This document shows, piece after piece, positions 17,076-26,601 of a stretch of 64,000 bases of DNA (positions are counted from its first letter, which is position 1; every line of letters starts with the position of its first letter). Source of the DNA: Neoalteromonas facilis. Lineage in GTDB: Bacteria > Pseudomonadota > Gammaproteobacteria > Enterobacterales > Alteromonadaceae. The notes beneath the pieces were generated by a model. That model was not told the DNA's origin, did not search any database, and saw only the letters and a list, made by a program, of their open reading frames with translations. Position numbers and translations under genes: made by a program. The DNA lies in contig NZ_PEAY01000004.1 of the NCBI RefSeq assembly GCF_002807665.1, positions 248,001-312,000 on the forward strand. The letters are read 5' to 3'.

Positions 17076-18217
17076 TTAAGGCCAAATAAAGTTCGAGTCA
17101 GCGCTGTGCGTTTAGCCAGCTCGTAGCTGATATAGCATCCGCCAATCGTGATACTCAGGATCAAGATGAAATCCAGCATCACAGGTAAGTTAAATGGTTG
17201 TAATAATGCAGCCGCAACAACAATCAGTGTTTGATGCATGATGTACCAAGGTAAAACGGCTTGGCTAGCATAGCGTAGAAATACATTGCTGAACCTTAGG
17301 TAGGCGCCAGCAAGCCCAACCACCGCTAAGATCCAGCACCAATGGTTTAGGGTCACGATAAAGCTGTATATGGACTGTACCCATAAGGAATCTTCAAATT
17401 GTGATGCCAATGTGGGAAATGCGTCATGTCTATCCGCGATTAAAAACGAATAGCCTGCGACAGCAAACGCTAAAAACCACCAACGCTGCTGAATGACTCT
17501 ATCCCACAGCTTAGGCATGTAGGCGAGTAAATAACCGACGACGAAGACCCAAAAATACTTGCCGTGACTGTACCAATCATTCAGGAGATCATGTGTGGTC
17601 GGAAAGTGTCGGCGCATGCTAAGCCAGATGACCGACATGACCAGTACCAGAAGCAACGTAAATGCAAATGCGGGAATGGCTTTGGCATCGAGTTGTGCAC
17701 ACCAACGCAGTCCGCGCCCTATGACTAAAAGGATAAGCGTGTAGCAAAATAGATAGGGGAGAAACCAGAGGTGATTCCAAGTCAGAGAGATGTCCTTAGC
17801 AATATCTGCGGGTATATCAGTACTAAAACCATAGTAGGTAAGCAGATAATCCCAATAGCCCGCCGTAAGGCCGTGCGTGTGCTGAAGCTCAATATATTGC
17901 TGAGGTGGCACAATGATGAGCATGCCGAGGAGTAATGGTGTTAGTAAGCGCTTACTTCTAATTTTCAATATATTTTTATTGCCATAGCGCTGCTCGTACA
18001 ACGCAAAGGCCATCGCCGATATGAAAAACAGTAACGACATACGCCACTGGTTGGTCAATATCATGACATCTTGCAAGCCTTGAAATTGGTGTGGGCTTTT
18101 GATGTGCCAGCCCCAATCCAGTACGTAGTACATGCCAATGTGATAGCCAATCAGTATAAAAAACGCCAAGGTGCGCAGCCAATCAATGTCATTTCGCCGT
18201 TGTGTAGTTGTCTTCAT
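17072..18217 (-). CDS. Acyltransferase family 3 membrane protein
   Basis: About ten hydrophobic segments and the opening RRNDIDWLRTLAFFILIGYHIGMYYV (His in the first membrane segment) place this in the acyltransferase-3 family. Those proteins move acyl groups, often acetyl or succinyl, onto sugars, lipids or other envelope molecules. RMSLLFFISAMAF and LLTPLLLGMLIIVP are typical second and third segments. The ATG at 18217 is preferred; a TTG four codons upstream is the alternative. It is divergent from a LytTR regulator with 51 bases between starts, and control by that regulator is plausible. The acceptor is unknown. Confidence 0.85.
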   Translation of the reverse strand: MKTTTQRRNDIDWLRTLAFFILIGYHIGMYYVLDWGWHIKSPHQFQGLQDVMILTNQWRMSLLFFISAMAFALYEQRYGNKNILKIRSKRLLTPLLLGMLIIVPPQQYIELQHTHGLTAGYWDYLLTYYGFSTDIPADIAKDISLTWNHLWFLPYLFCYTLILLVIGRGLRWCAQLDAKAIPAFAFTLLLVLVMSVIWLSMRRHFPTTHDLLNDWYSHGKYFWVFVVGYLLAYMPKLWDRVIQQRWWFLAFAVAGYSFLIADRHDAFPTLASQFEDSLWVQSIYSFIVTLNHWCWILAVVGLAGAYLRFSNVFLRYASQAVLPWYIMHQTLIVVAAALLQPFNLPVMLDFILILSITIGGCYISYELAKRTALTRTLFGLK

Positions 18218-18268
18218 GCATGATCTCAATTAACGTAATCAGGGAATCAAGATTGCGTATATAACGAC

Positions 18269-19204
18269 ATGGATAAACACGAAAATAGCCAAGAGGTGAG
18301 TGCTGAGGGACAAGCGGTGGCTCAGCGTGATGGCCATTCTGGCTGGACCGGATGGTTGCTACGCGTGTCGAAGCAAAGACCTAAGCGCTTTTTTGTCCTG
18401 CTGTTTTTCATTTACATCTTCATCAACAATTCGATCACTGCCAGCTCGGTGTGGATGGAAGCGACCCGTGATGGCGTCACAAGTCTCTCGCTGTGGGAGC
18501 CCTTTGTGTGGGAATACAGCAGCATGTTGACGAATATAATGCTGATCCCGTTGCTTCTTATTTTATGGGAACGATTCCCGTTGCGTTTTGCAAACCCCGG
18601 TCGACAAGTGGCGATCCACGTGTGCATTAGTTTGTGTTACGCCCTGCTTCATGTGGTTGGTATGGTGTTGATGAGAGAAGGCGCATACTGGTTAGCCGGT
18701 GGGAATTACGATTTTGGTGATTGGGTGCGCGAATTCTTTTATGAGTACCGCAAAGATGTATGGGGCTATTTAGTGCTGATCCTGATGTATCACATGTTTA
18801 TGGCGCTGTATAAACGCATTCAGGGAGAAGCTGATTTTATTGATGAGCCAAATGATGACAGTGGCTCCCGTTTACCCAGCCATTTACTGGTGAGGAAATT
18901 GGACAAAGAATTCTTGGTAAAAGTATCAGATGTTGAATGGTTAGAGTCTTCTGGTAATTACGTTAATTTGCATGTGAAAGGGCGGATCTACCCACTGCGT
19001 ACCACGATGAAAGAAATAGCGTCGCGTTTTGACAGTGAATTCACGCGGGTGCATCGCTCAATTGCGGTTAGCCATAATGCCGTGGCGCATATTAGCTATC
19101 AGTCGAGCGGTGATGGCACTATCACCATGACCAGCGGAGAGCAACTGCCGCTGTCTCGCCGCTATAAAGAACAATTTAAACAGAAATTATCCGTTTCGGT
19201 TTGA
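18269..19204 (+). CDS. Membrane-anchored LytTR family transcriptional regulator
   Basis: The 311-residue protein begins with a soluble stretch, has four membrane segments (about residues 40-60, 90-105, 112-135 and 165-185), and ends in a LytTR DNA-binding domain. The LytTR core is FLVKVSDVEWLESSGNYVNLH, followed by YPLRTTMKEI, FTRVHRSIAVSHNAV and LPLSRRYKEQFKQKL. There is no receiver domain, so the signal probably comes through the membrane part, as in other Alteromonadales proteins of this design. The gene faces away from the acyltransferase gene across 51 bases, so it likely regulates itself and that gene. Confidence 0.88.
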   Translation: MDKHENSQEVSAEGQAVAQRDGHSGWTGWLLRVSKQRPKRFFVLLFFIYIFINNSITASSVWMEATRDGVTSLSLWEPFVWEYSSMLTNIMLIPLLLILWERFPLRFANPGRQVAIHVCISLCYALLHVVGMVLMREGAYWLAGGNYDFGDWVREFFYEYRKDVWGYLVLILMYHMFMALYKRIQGEADFIDEPNDDSGSRLPSHLLVRKLDKEFLVKVSDVEWLESSGNYVNLHVKGRIYPLRTTMKEIASRFDSEFTRVHRSIAVSHNAVAHISYQSSGDGTITMTSGEQLPLSRRYKEQFKQKLSVSV

Positions 19205-19597
19205 TACACGCGAAATTATGTAATCTGAATTATTTCTGCCGTTCATTCGATACGGCTTTTTGTGGCGCTTGCTTTACATATTGTTGAGCGCTGATACAAA
19301 AACTCTTTATTCGTAAAAATGCGATTTATTCGGAATTATATTCGAAAAAATTATCCAATATCGTAAGTGTATGAATAAATGGTTAAAAAAATGAATATGC
19401 CGAGTTTTTATTCAACGATTTATCATGTCGTTCGTCTTTAGATATTGTCATTTCATCGCAGCAGGCGTAGAGTCCAGTGGTCGCTTTATAAACAAAGTGA
19501 ATTAAAAACAATAATAAAAATAGATGTAGGACGGAAGAATAAGGACGATTCTGTAGTCTGTTCGTAAACAACAAGAAGTGAAGTTAGGATCCCCCCT
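19205..19597. other. Long AT-rich upstream region of the subtilase gene
   Basis: No gene is supported in these 393 bases; the one minus-strand open frame here has no ribosome binding site and low-complexity coding. The stretch is AT-rich and probably holds the protease promoter and control sites. TTGAGCGCTGAT near 19287 and repeated ATTCG steps around 19308-19345 (TTTATTCG, TTCGG, ATATTCG) were seen but not assigned. TAGGATCCCCCCT just before 19598 supplies the ribosome binding site. Confidence 0.5.
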
Positions 19598-21430
19598 ATG
19601 AAAAACATGAAGTTAAAGCCACTCGTGTCAGCAACTTTGCTGGCGTTATCGGCAACAGCGGCTCAGGCCAGTGAGCGAGTTGTCATCCAAGTGGATAATC
19701 CAGGAAAAGGCATTGTTAAAAATCTCGCACGTCAGGCTGGCGGTGAGTTGAAAGTCGAAGGTAACGGTTTTATCGCAGTTGAATTCGCCAACAAGTCTTT
19801 AGACGAAATTAAAGGTGTCTTAAACAACCCTCACGTTAAGTTGGTTGAAGTAGACCAAAAACGTAGCCCAATGGCGTTTAGCGATGATTTGGGCGACCCA
19901 ATGGCGCAGCAAATCACGCCTTATGGTTACTATCAAGCCCAAGCGGACCAAGTAAACTTTGATGCAAATGCTGGTATGAAAGTGTGTGTTATCGATTCAG
20001 GTCTTGATTCGTCTAACCCAGATTTCCTTTGGGATCGCGTTACAGGCGATAACGATTCAGGTACAGGTAACTGGTTTGAAGCTGGTGGCGAACATGGTAC
20101 TCACGTAGCGGGTACTATCGGTGCAGCTGACAACACCTACGGTGTAATTGGTATGGCGCCGGGTGTTGATATGCACATCATTAAAGTATTCAACGCTGAA
20201 GGTTGGGGCTATTCATCTGACCTAGCGAAAGCTGCTCAGCTATGTTCTGCAGCTGGCGCGAATATTATCAATATGAGCTTAGGTGGCGGCGGTGCTAACA
20301 GCACTGAAGAGAATGCTTTTGAAGCGTTCCGCGCTGCGGGTGGCTTGGTTGTAGCGGCTGCTGGTAACGATGGTAACTCAGTACGTTCTTACCCAGCGGG
20401 TTACCCAGCGGTCATGATGATTGGTGCAAACGATGCAAACAATGACATCGCAACATTCTCACAATTCCCAAGCTGTACTTCAGGCCGTGGCAAGCGCGCT
20501 TCAACGGATGAAACCATCTGTGTAGAAGTTACGGCGGGTGGTGTCGATACACTATCTACTTTCCCTGCGGGTCTAGCAACGTCTTCAGCATTGACAGCTG
20601 ACGGCGCGGCATATGCTTCTTCGGCAATGGAAAACTCAGGTAATGCTGCAGGTGCGACCTATTTCATGGGAACAGCAGAATCGGTAGACGCAAACGCAAA
20701 CGGCAAAGTGTGCGTAATCGACCGTGGTGTGATTTCTTTCTATGACAAAGTGAACAACTGTGAACAGTCTGGCGGTATCGGTGCGGTAGTCATCAATAAC
20801 GAAGCTGGTATGTTATACGGTACGTTGGGTGACACGAATGATACGTCTATCCCTGCGGTAGGAGCTGCGTTAGAAGATCGTGCTTCATTGCTTGCGGCGT
20901 CAAGCATGGACATTTCTATTAATGCGAGTGACTACGGTTACTTAAGCGGTACATCGATGGCAACACCAACTGTTGCAGGTATTGCAGCATTGGTTTGGTC
21001 TAATCACCCAGATTGTTCTGGCGAAGAGATTCGTGACGTACTTAAGCAGACCGCAATGGACTCTGGTGCAGCGGGTAAAGATGATTACTTCGGTTATGGT
21101 ATCGTCCAAGCGGCTGACGCTGATGCTTACTTAACGGCTAACCCATGTGGCGGCTCAGAGCCACCTCCGCCACCACCACCTCCAGGCGGTGATTTCACTT
21201 TAAGCGCGTCTGGCTACAAAGTGAAAGGTAGTCAAGTAGTTGATCTTTCATGGTCAGGTGCAGCAACAACAAACGTTGATGTATACCGTGACGGTCAGTT
21301 GATTGCGACAACAGCAAACGACGGTGCTTTCACAGACAACTTAAACGTTAAAGGTGGCGGTGTATACAGCTATCAAGTTTGTGAAGAGGCATCAAGCAAC
21401 TGTTCAGCAACAGCGCAGGTTGTTTTCTAA
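19598..21430 (+). CDS. Secreted S8 family serine protease (subtilase) with PA insert
   Basis: The 610-residue preproprotein has a signal peptide (cleaved near AAQA-SERV) and an inhibitor-like propeptide (about 26-95). Its subtilisin domain has Asp133 (VIDSGLD), His166 (GGEHGTHVAG), oxyanion Asn257 (AAGNDGN) and Ser453 (SGTSMATPTVAG). A protease-associated insert (about 340-440, VCVIDRGVISFYDKV) precedes the Ser region. A linker with eight consecutive prolines joins a small beta-sandwich domain (LSASGYKVKGSQVVDLSW), probably for substrate binding. All catalytic residues are present. It is its own transcription unit ending at a strong terminator. The role is probably extracellular protein degradation. 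Confidence 0.95.
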   Translation: MKNMKLKPLVSATLLALSATAAQASERVVIQVDNPGKGIVKNLARQAGGELKVEGNGFIAVEFANKSLDEIKGVLNNPHVKLVEVDQKRSPMAFSDDLGDPMAQQITPYGYYQAQADQVNFDANAGMKVCVIDSGLDSSNPDFLWDRVTGDNDSGTGNWFEAGGEHGTHVAGTIGAADNTYGVIGMAPGVDMHIIKVFNAEGWGYSSDLAKAAQLCSAAGANIINMSLGGGGANSTEENAFEAFRAAGGLVVAAAGNDGNSVRSYPAGYPAVMMIGANDANNDIATFSQFPSCTSGRGKRASTDETICVEVTAGGVDTLSTFPAGLATSSALTADGAAYASSAMENSGNAAGATYFMGTAESVDANANGKVCVIDRGVISFYDKVNNCEQSGGIGAVVINNEAGMLYGTLGDTNDTSIPAVGAALEDRASLLAASSMDISINASDYGYLSGTSMATPTVAGIAALVWSNHPDCSGEEIRDVLKQTAMDSGAAGKDDYFGYGIVQAADADAYLTANPCGGSEPPPPPPPPGGDFTLSASGYKVKGSQVVDLSWSGAATTNVDVYRDGQLIATTANDGAFTDNLNVKGGGVYSYQVCEEASSNCSATAQVVF

Positions 21431-21449
21431 GCTAACGGCTTAAAATGCT

Positions 21450-21486
21450 AAAGCCCGGCATACATGTTTGTATACCGGGCTTTTTT
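21450..21486 (+). terminator. Strong terminator of the subtilase gene
   Basis: AAAGCCCGGCATACA and TGTATACCGGGCTTT pair over 15 positions with one mismatch, followed by TTT. The convergent gene stops two bases beyond, so it likely works for both strands. Confidence 0.9.
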
Positions 21487-21487
21487 A

Positions 21488-22267
21488 TTACTCCCAACTA
21501 AAGGGGCCGTAGCTAGGAAAGATGAGTTCGTCAGCGCTGCTACCGTTTTGAGCACTCAGATAAAGTTGATGGATATCTTGCTGTAGCTGCATACGGAAGT
21601 CATACACTTCAAGTGAAACAGCCTCTAACTCATCAAAATTATCCAACTTATCTTCTTTGGCTAATTTCAATAGAGGACCGACTAACGCAAAGCCTGCAAA
21701 CAGGCGATCTGATTGTGTTTGTGAAAATTCTCTAATGGCATCAAACGCTGGCCCTTGATTAATCGGGCTTGCACTCTCAAAAGCCTCCGGCTGTGAGAAA
21801 TAGTTTAGATAGGTTTCATTGCTGACATCGTGAGCACTGTTCCACATTGCCATACTTTCCATGTTCAACAAGGTATTGGATTCTGGATCTATGATCATGA
21901 CCGATGGTGTAGCGAAATATGACGGGTAATCGTATTGCTTGGTTAACCAGCGCACATCGCGATAATAGCCAACATCTACAAATACCGGCACGTAATGTTG
22001 TTCAACAATAGCGTGTAGCTTTTCCGTGGATAATTGTTGTGAAAAACTTCTGCTGTCATGACACCACTGGGCTCCGAGTACTAAAAGCAACAGCTTATCT
22101 TCTGCTATGGCTTGCGCGGTCGCTGCGGTGACGCGATCGGCTAAGTAATCTGAATATTGGTAACTGTATTGTGGTTTAACCACTACGGTTTGCTCTTCGG
22201 CTTTAGACGTGGTGGTATAAACCAGTGATGTGCTCAGTGCAACGGCAACACATAATGCTCTTATCAT
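21488..22267 (-). CDS. Exported thioredoxin-fold protein with a CxxS motif
   Basis: The ATG at 22267 is chosen because AAGGAT precedes it and it opens into a signal peptide (MIRALCVAVALSTSLVYTTTSKA); an ATG at 22300 would add 11 residues. The mature protein begins with a helical segment, then LLLLVLGAQWCHDSRSFSQQL, the thioredoxin active-site turn. Here the usual CxxC is WCHDS, so only one redox cysteine remains. FVDVGYYRDVRWLTKQYDYPS and ATPSVMIIDPES continue the fold with the cis-Pro position. CxxS proteins often act as isomerases, chaperones or mixed-disulfide traps rather than reductants. The substrate is unknown. Confidence 0.75.
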   Translation of the reverse strand: MIRALCVAVALSTSLVYTTTSKAEEQTVVVKPQYSYQYSDYLADRVTAATAQAIAEDKLLLLVLGAQWCHDSRSFSQQLSTEKLHAIVEQHYVPVFVDVGYYRDVRWLTKQYDYPSYFATPSVMIIDPESNTLLNMESMAMWNSAHDVSNETYLNYFSQPEAFESASPINQGPAFDAIREFSQTQSDRLFAGFALVGPLLKLAKEDKLDNFDELEAVSLEVYDFRMQLQQDIHQLYLSAQNGSSADELIFPSYGPFSWE

Positions 22268-22464
22268 GACGAATATCCTTGTTTTTGAAGCGGTTATCAT
22301 ACGCCCTTGAATGGCTGGGGCAATCGCTTTAGCTAATTTAGCTCGCTCAAGAAATGATAATGCGGAGGTTGGATAATTATTCGCTATAGTTATGCAACGA
22401 TTTGGTCTATTTGCTATTTGTGCTGAGTCAGCGCTAGGCTGTAAGAAAAGAATAAGGACTTGCC

Positions 22465-23073
22465 ATGTTATTGTACGATACTAAAACTGCTCCAACGCCC
22501 AGAAGAGTGCGTATTTTCTTAGCCGAGAAAGGCATTCAAGTGCCAACTAAACAAGTTGATTTGCAAAAAGGCGAAAATTTGTCGCCCGAGATGCGGGCCA
22601 AAAACCCGTTGGGGAAAATCCCTGTTTTGGAACTGGATGATGGCACTTGTATCAGTGAATCAGATGCGATTTGTACGTACTTTGAAACCTTACATCCTGA
22701 GCCATCCTTAATGGGCCGCACAGCACTTGAAAAGGCGACCATTATGCAGTGGCAGCGCCAAGTAGAGTTCGGATTGTTTATGCAAGTTGGGATGTGCTTC
22801 CAACATTCTACCGGCTACTTTAAAGATCGGATGACGCCCGTCCCAGAGTTTGGCAAAGAGGCCGGAATCAATGCCTCCAAGTTTTTGAAATTACTCAACC
22901 GACGTTTGGCTGATTCGCGCTTTATTGCCGGTGAGGAGTTCTCTATCGCCGACATCACGGCGCTGTGTGCGATAGATTTTGCCCGCGTTGTTAATGTGCG
23001 CATTGATCCTGAGTACACCTCTCTGTTGCGTTGGTATGAAGAGGTGAGTACGCGTGAAAGCGCATCCGCTTAA
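22465..23073 (+). CDS. Glutathione S-transferase family protein
   Basis: The 202-residue protein has an N-terminal thioredoxin-like domain (MLLYDTKTAPTPRRVRIFLAEKG, then NPLGKIPVLELDDGTCISESDAICTYF with the glutathione-binding Pro and Glu-Ser) and an all-helical C-terminal domain with FIAGEEFSIADITALCAIDF. This is a canonical cytosolic GST. Substrate and class are uncertain. AAGGACTTGCC before the ATG is a good ribosome binding site. The gene ends seven bases before the end of the convergent ligase gene. Confidence 0.92.
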   Translation: MLLYDTKTAPTPRRVRIFLAEKGIQVPTKQVDLQKGENLSPEMRAKNPLGKIPVLELDDGTCISESDAICTYFETLHPEPSLMGRTALEKATIMQWQRQVEFGLFMQVGMCFQHSTGYFKDRMTPVPEFGKEAGINASKFLKLLNRRLADSRFIAGEEFSIADITALCAIDFARVVNVRIDPEYTSLLRWYEEVSTRESASA

Positions 23074-23080
23074 CATTGCG

Positions 23081-24673
23081 TTATCGTATTAACTGTTTAA
23101 CGCTTTCAACTGAATCAGCCTCGTGCGCCGGCTTATCCCAGCGTATGCGGCTGATCCGGGGAAAGCGCAACGCAACGCCAGATTTATGCCGCTTACTGTC
23201 ATGCGCAGAATCGAAGGCAACTTCCAGTACCAGTGATTTTTCGACTTCCTTTACCGGGCCAAAGCGCCCTACTGTGTGCTGACGCACCCAACGATCGAGT
23301 TGTTTAAGTTCATCGTTGGTAAATCCTGAATAGGCCTTTCCGATAGGGACAATCGTGTCGTCTTGCCACACGCCAAAAGTAAAATCGGAATAATATGAAG
23401 AGCGTTTACCGCTACCGCGTTGGGCGTACATCATTATCGCATCCACAACAAAGGGATCGCGCTTCCATTTTAGCCATTGGTTTGCTGGCCTACCAGAAAT
23501 ATAGGGGCTGTCATGGCGCTTGAGCATGATCCCTTCGATAGCATTGAGGGCATTATCAGTGGCCTGTTTTCGGAGCGCACAAAGCTGCTGAATAGAACTA
23601 GCAGGGAGGGTCTCAGAGAGTAAAAACCGAGGGCTTTGCATTTGTTGATACCAATCTGCCAGTTGTAGACGCCTTTGCTGTAGTGGCAAATCCATCAAAG
23701 ACAAAGATCCTATACTCAGTGCGTCGTATAGCATGATGCCAGCGGGCATCGCACTGCACAGTTTCTTGCTCGGTTTCTTCTTGTTTAAACGTTGTTGCAG
23801 TTGGTTGAAACTCCCTACTTGGCCGTTTTCAACAATCAGCAGCTCACCATCAAAGACGGCGTGAAAATCGACGCTGTCGAGTAGGTCAGGAAAACTATGA
23901 CTGATGTCATCCCCGGTGCGAGAAAACAGTGCCTTTCCGTGTGGGGTGCTGACTAATTGCACACGAATACCGTCATATTTCCATTCGACCTGCCACTCTT
24001 CGGGGTTCAGGTATGCCTTACCGAGTTGTTCAAATTTGGTTTCATCTAACGGATGAGACAACATGACGGGTTGGTAGGTTACTTTATTCGAAATATCCGG
24101 CACATCAGCTTTGCCGTCTAGCCATAACAGAAGATCGGTATAGGGTGGCTCAACGCCATGCCACAGGGCTTCTATATCCGCTAGCGATTTACCACCATAG
24201 TCTGCCAATATGCGTTTGATCGAGCGTGCAGAAACGCCCACTCGCATGCCTCGGGTGCCCAGTTTCAGCAAGGCCCAGCGTTGAGCCGGTGTCATCTGAT
24301 CTAATAACTGAATAAGGTAGCGTTCAACTTCGGCTTTTGTCGCTTGCTTGAAATGACTGACGACCTCATGAAGCGTAGGAAGCTGTGTCACATTTGTTTC
24401 GTTCGATGGCCACAAGTGCGCAACCGTTTCACTCAACTCACCCACATAGTCATAACAGAGTGAAAATAATGTTTCATCGACTCTTTCAAGCATCAAGCGT
24501 TTAGTGAGGGCACGCTTAAATAAGTCAAAGCGCAAGGTTCCAGCTATAGCGGCGATCGCCCAGCCGCGGTCGGGGTCCGGTGTATCTGCAAGGTACTGCT
24601 TGATGAGAGACGCTTTAGTGGTTTGGCTGTTGGTAAAATACAACTTCTCCAACAATTCTGAGAATGCCTTCAT
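23081..24673 (-). CDS. Ligase-associated ATP-dependent DNA ligase (LigB/LigC-type repair ligase)
   Basis: At 530 residues this has an N-terminal helical domain (1-200), an adenylation domain with the nucleotidyl Lys232 in EWKYDGIRVQL, and an OB domain. Motif III is FDGELLIVE, motif IV is EGIMLKR, and motif V is LKWKRD. This is the ATP-dependent ligase of the four-gene DNA repair set (ligase, exonuclease, Lhr-type helicase, PdeM). Its start codon overlaps the exonuclease stop in an ATGA, so the two are translationally coupled. Helicase and PdeM are not adjacent here but 22 kb away. Confidence 0.92.
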   Translation of the reverse strand: MKAFSELLEKLYFTNSQTTKASLIKQYLADTPDPDRGWAIAAIAGTLRFDLFKRALTKRLMLERVDETLFSLCYDYVGELSETVAHLWPSNETNVTQLPTLHEVVSHFKQATKAEVERYLIQLLDQMTPAQRWALLKLGTRGMRVGVSARSIKRILADYGGKSLADIEALWHGVEPPYTDLLLWLDGKADVPDISNKVTYQPVMLSHPLDETKFEQLGKAYLNPEEWQVEWKYDGIRVQLVSTPHGKALFSRTGDDISHSFPDLLDSVDFHAVFDGELLIVENGQVGSFNQLQQRLNKKKPSKKLCSAMPAGIMLYDALSIGSLSLMDLPLQQRRLQLADWYQQMQSPRFLLSETLPASSIQQLCALRKQATDNALNAIEGIMLKRHDSPYISGRPANQWLKWKRDPFVVDAIMMYAQRGSGKRSSYYSDFTFGVWQDDTIVPIGKAYSGFTNDELKQLDRWVRQHTVGRFGPVKEVEKSLVLEVAFDSAHDSKRHKSGVALRFPRISRIRWDKPAHEADSVESVKQLIR

Positions 24674-25707
24674 TCGTCATCATCCTCTTCAAAACCGACT
24701 AATGACAGCGCCTTTGCGGCATAACCCATTTGCTGCGCCTGATAAACCAAAGCTTCCTCACGTCCATGGGTAACCCAAACTTCGGAAGGGGATACTTCCT
24801 GAATGGTTTGCAATAATTCAGGCCAATCGCAGTGATCTGAAATAATCAACGCAAGCTCGGCATTACGTTGTTTACTGCGAGCTCTTATCTGCATCCAGCC
24901 CGATGCCATAGCGGTTAAAACATTGGGCAACTTTCTCGACCAGCGATCATTCAATGCCGATGGCGGTGCTAATACGATTTCGCCTGCGAGCGAGCGAATG
25001 TCTTCTACATCATTTACCGCAACGATGTGCCCCAACTCAATACCATGATTTTGGTAGAGCTCACACATGCGCACCAATGCGCCATGCAAATATATCGACT
25101 TGCTATAACCCAATGAACGCAGTGCCAGAATGACGCGCTGGCATTTGCCCAGCGCGTATGAACCGACAAGATGACAACGTTCTGGAAATTGCGCTAATGA
25201 TGTTAAGAGCTTCTGTATTTCGTGTTCAATGGGTGGATGGGTGAATACGGGCAAGCCAAATGTGGCTTCAGTAATAAATACATCACAGGGCGTGACCGCA
25301 AAGGGGGGGCATGTCGGATCTTCCCTTCGTTTATAATCACCCGAGATCACTAGGCGATAGCCACGGTAGTCGATCACCGCCTGTGCCGAACCTAAAATAT
25401 GCCCTGCCGGTTTGAATGTTAGTGTTACAGGATCATTTGGGTCAGTGCCAATGGAAATGGGGTGTTCGTAGTTTAGGGCTATGGCTTCAGACCATGCATT
25501 GGGCGCATAGCGTAAGTGCATGATATCTAATGTGGCTTGGGTAGCGACCACCCAATGATTGCCAGCCCGAGCGTGGTCTGCATGACCATGAGTAATGATG
25601 GCGCGTTCAACGGGATGATGAGGGTCGATAAAGCAATGCGCGGGTTTACAATATAAACCCTCATCGCGGATCTCAATCCAATGTTTAGGATGTAACCTAT
25701 CTTGCAC
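24670..25707 (-). CDS. Ligase-associated DNA exonuclease (MBL/beta-CASP type)
   Basis: The 345-residue protein has the metallo-beta-lactamase HGHADHARAGN motif (ITHGHADHA), GHILGSAQAVIDYRGYRLVISGDYKRRED, and a beta-CASP-like part HLVGSYALGKCQRVILALRSLGY. This is the exonuclease (SNM1/Artemis-like) of the ligase-associated repair set. The start is GTG; AAAGGG lies about ten bases upstream. It is the first gene of the two-gene minus-strand unit and is transcribed away from the GNAT gene across 112 bases. No LexA box was recognised there. Confidence 0.92.
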   Translation of the reverse strand: MQDRLHPKHWIEIRDEGLYCKPAHCFIDPHHPVERAIITHGHADHARAGNHWVVATQATLDIMHLRYAPNAWSEAIALNYEHPISIGTDPNDPVTLTFKPAGHILGSAQAVIDYRGYRLVISGDYKRREDPTCPPFAVTPCDVFITEATFGLPVFTHPPIEHEIQKLLTSLAQFPERCHLVGSYALGKCQRVILALRSLGYSKSIYLHGALVRMCELYQNHGIELGHIVAVNDVEDIRSLAGEIVLAPPSALNDRWSRKLPNVLTAMASGWMQIRARSKQRNAELALIISDHCDWPELLQTIQEVSPSEVWVTHGREEALVYQAQQMGYAAKALSLVGFEEDDDE

Positions 25708-25819
25708 TCACTAAGCCCTTTAAAACGTTAAGTTGCTGTTTACGAAAGATGAAGCGAAATGGATGTTTAGCCCAATCTAAGATAGTCTTGGCGCACGTTA
25801 ACTTAGGCCTGAATTTTTT

Positions 25820-26308
25820 ATGTCATTTCACTTTAAGCTTGCTGATTACCACAACCCGACTGATGCCAAATATGTAATTGAGTTGCTAAATGCATATGCA
25901 ACCGATCCTATGGGAGGTGGCGAACCTCTGGCAGATGAAGTTAAAAATACATTGATAGAGAAACTTCAGCAGCAGCCTACAGCATTCTCGATATTAGGTT
26001 ACGAAGAAGGCAGCGATGAGCCCATAGCACTAGCGAATTGCTTCACTGGATTTTCGACTTTTAAAGCTAAGCCACTGGTGAACATTCACGACTGCTATGT
26101 CGCGCCGCAGTGCCGTGGACAATATGTCGGACAGCAGTTACTTGACGCTGTGCGCGATGAGGCGATAAAGCGTGGTAGCTGTAAAATTACCCTAGAAGTG
26201 CTAGAAGGAAATGAGCGCGCCAAAGCTGCTTACCAAAAGTACGGCTTCAAAGGTTACGCGCTGGATGAGAAGTCGGGTTCAGCGGTATTTTGGGAATATT
26301 CGTTATAA
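25820..26308 (+). CDS. GNAT family N-acetyltransferase
   Basis: The 162 residues carry the GNAT acetyl-CoA site VAPQCRGQYVGQQLLDAV and the C-terminal NERAKAAYQKYGFKGYAL. ALANCFTGFSTFKAKPLVNIHDCYV forms strands 3 and 4. The acceptor is unknown. No clear ribosome binding site precedes the ATG. A weak terminator follows. Confidence 0.88.
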   Translation: MSFHFKLADYHNPTDAKYVIELLNAYATDPMGGGEPLADEVKNTLIEKLQQQPTAFSILGYEEGSDEPIALANCFTGFSTFKAKPLVNIHDCYVAPQCRGQYVGQQLLDAVRDEAIKRGSCKITLEVLEGNERAKAAYQKYGFKGYALDEKSGSAVFWEYSL

Positions 26309-26341
26309 CGTGTTTTAAGTCCAACCTGACATTAGGTAAAT

Positions 26342-26368
26342 GCCGGTCAGTATCTGTGCCGGCTTTTT
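26342..26368 (+). terminator. Probable terminator after the GNAT gene
   Basis: GCCGG and CCGGC form a five-pair stem with a 12-base loop, followed by TTTTT. Confidence 0.6.
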
Positions 26369-26601
26369 AACGGTTGGCGTTAGATTTTCAGGTAGTTCCC
26401 ATGCTCTTTTGGCTTTTAGTCACCCTAAAATTGAATGGACGAACTAGGTTGGGGTCTCTTTCCTGCAAGTTATTTTTGCTAAGGGCTTGCACTGGTAAAC
26501 ATAAAGCCTGATAGTGTTTGCTAAGCCAGCTCTTTGATAGAGCATGGAATGAATTGTACAGCTACCACATATACGGCGTCATCATCTACGAGGTGCAGGC
26601 A

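Noticed and set aside
19383-19574. Minus-strand open frame of 63 codons before the subtilase gene
   Set aside because: No ribosome binding site, AT-driven composition and Phe/Leu-rich low-complexity product.
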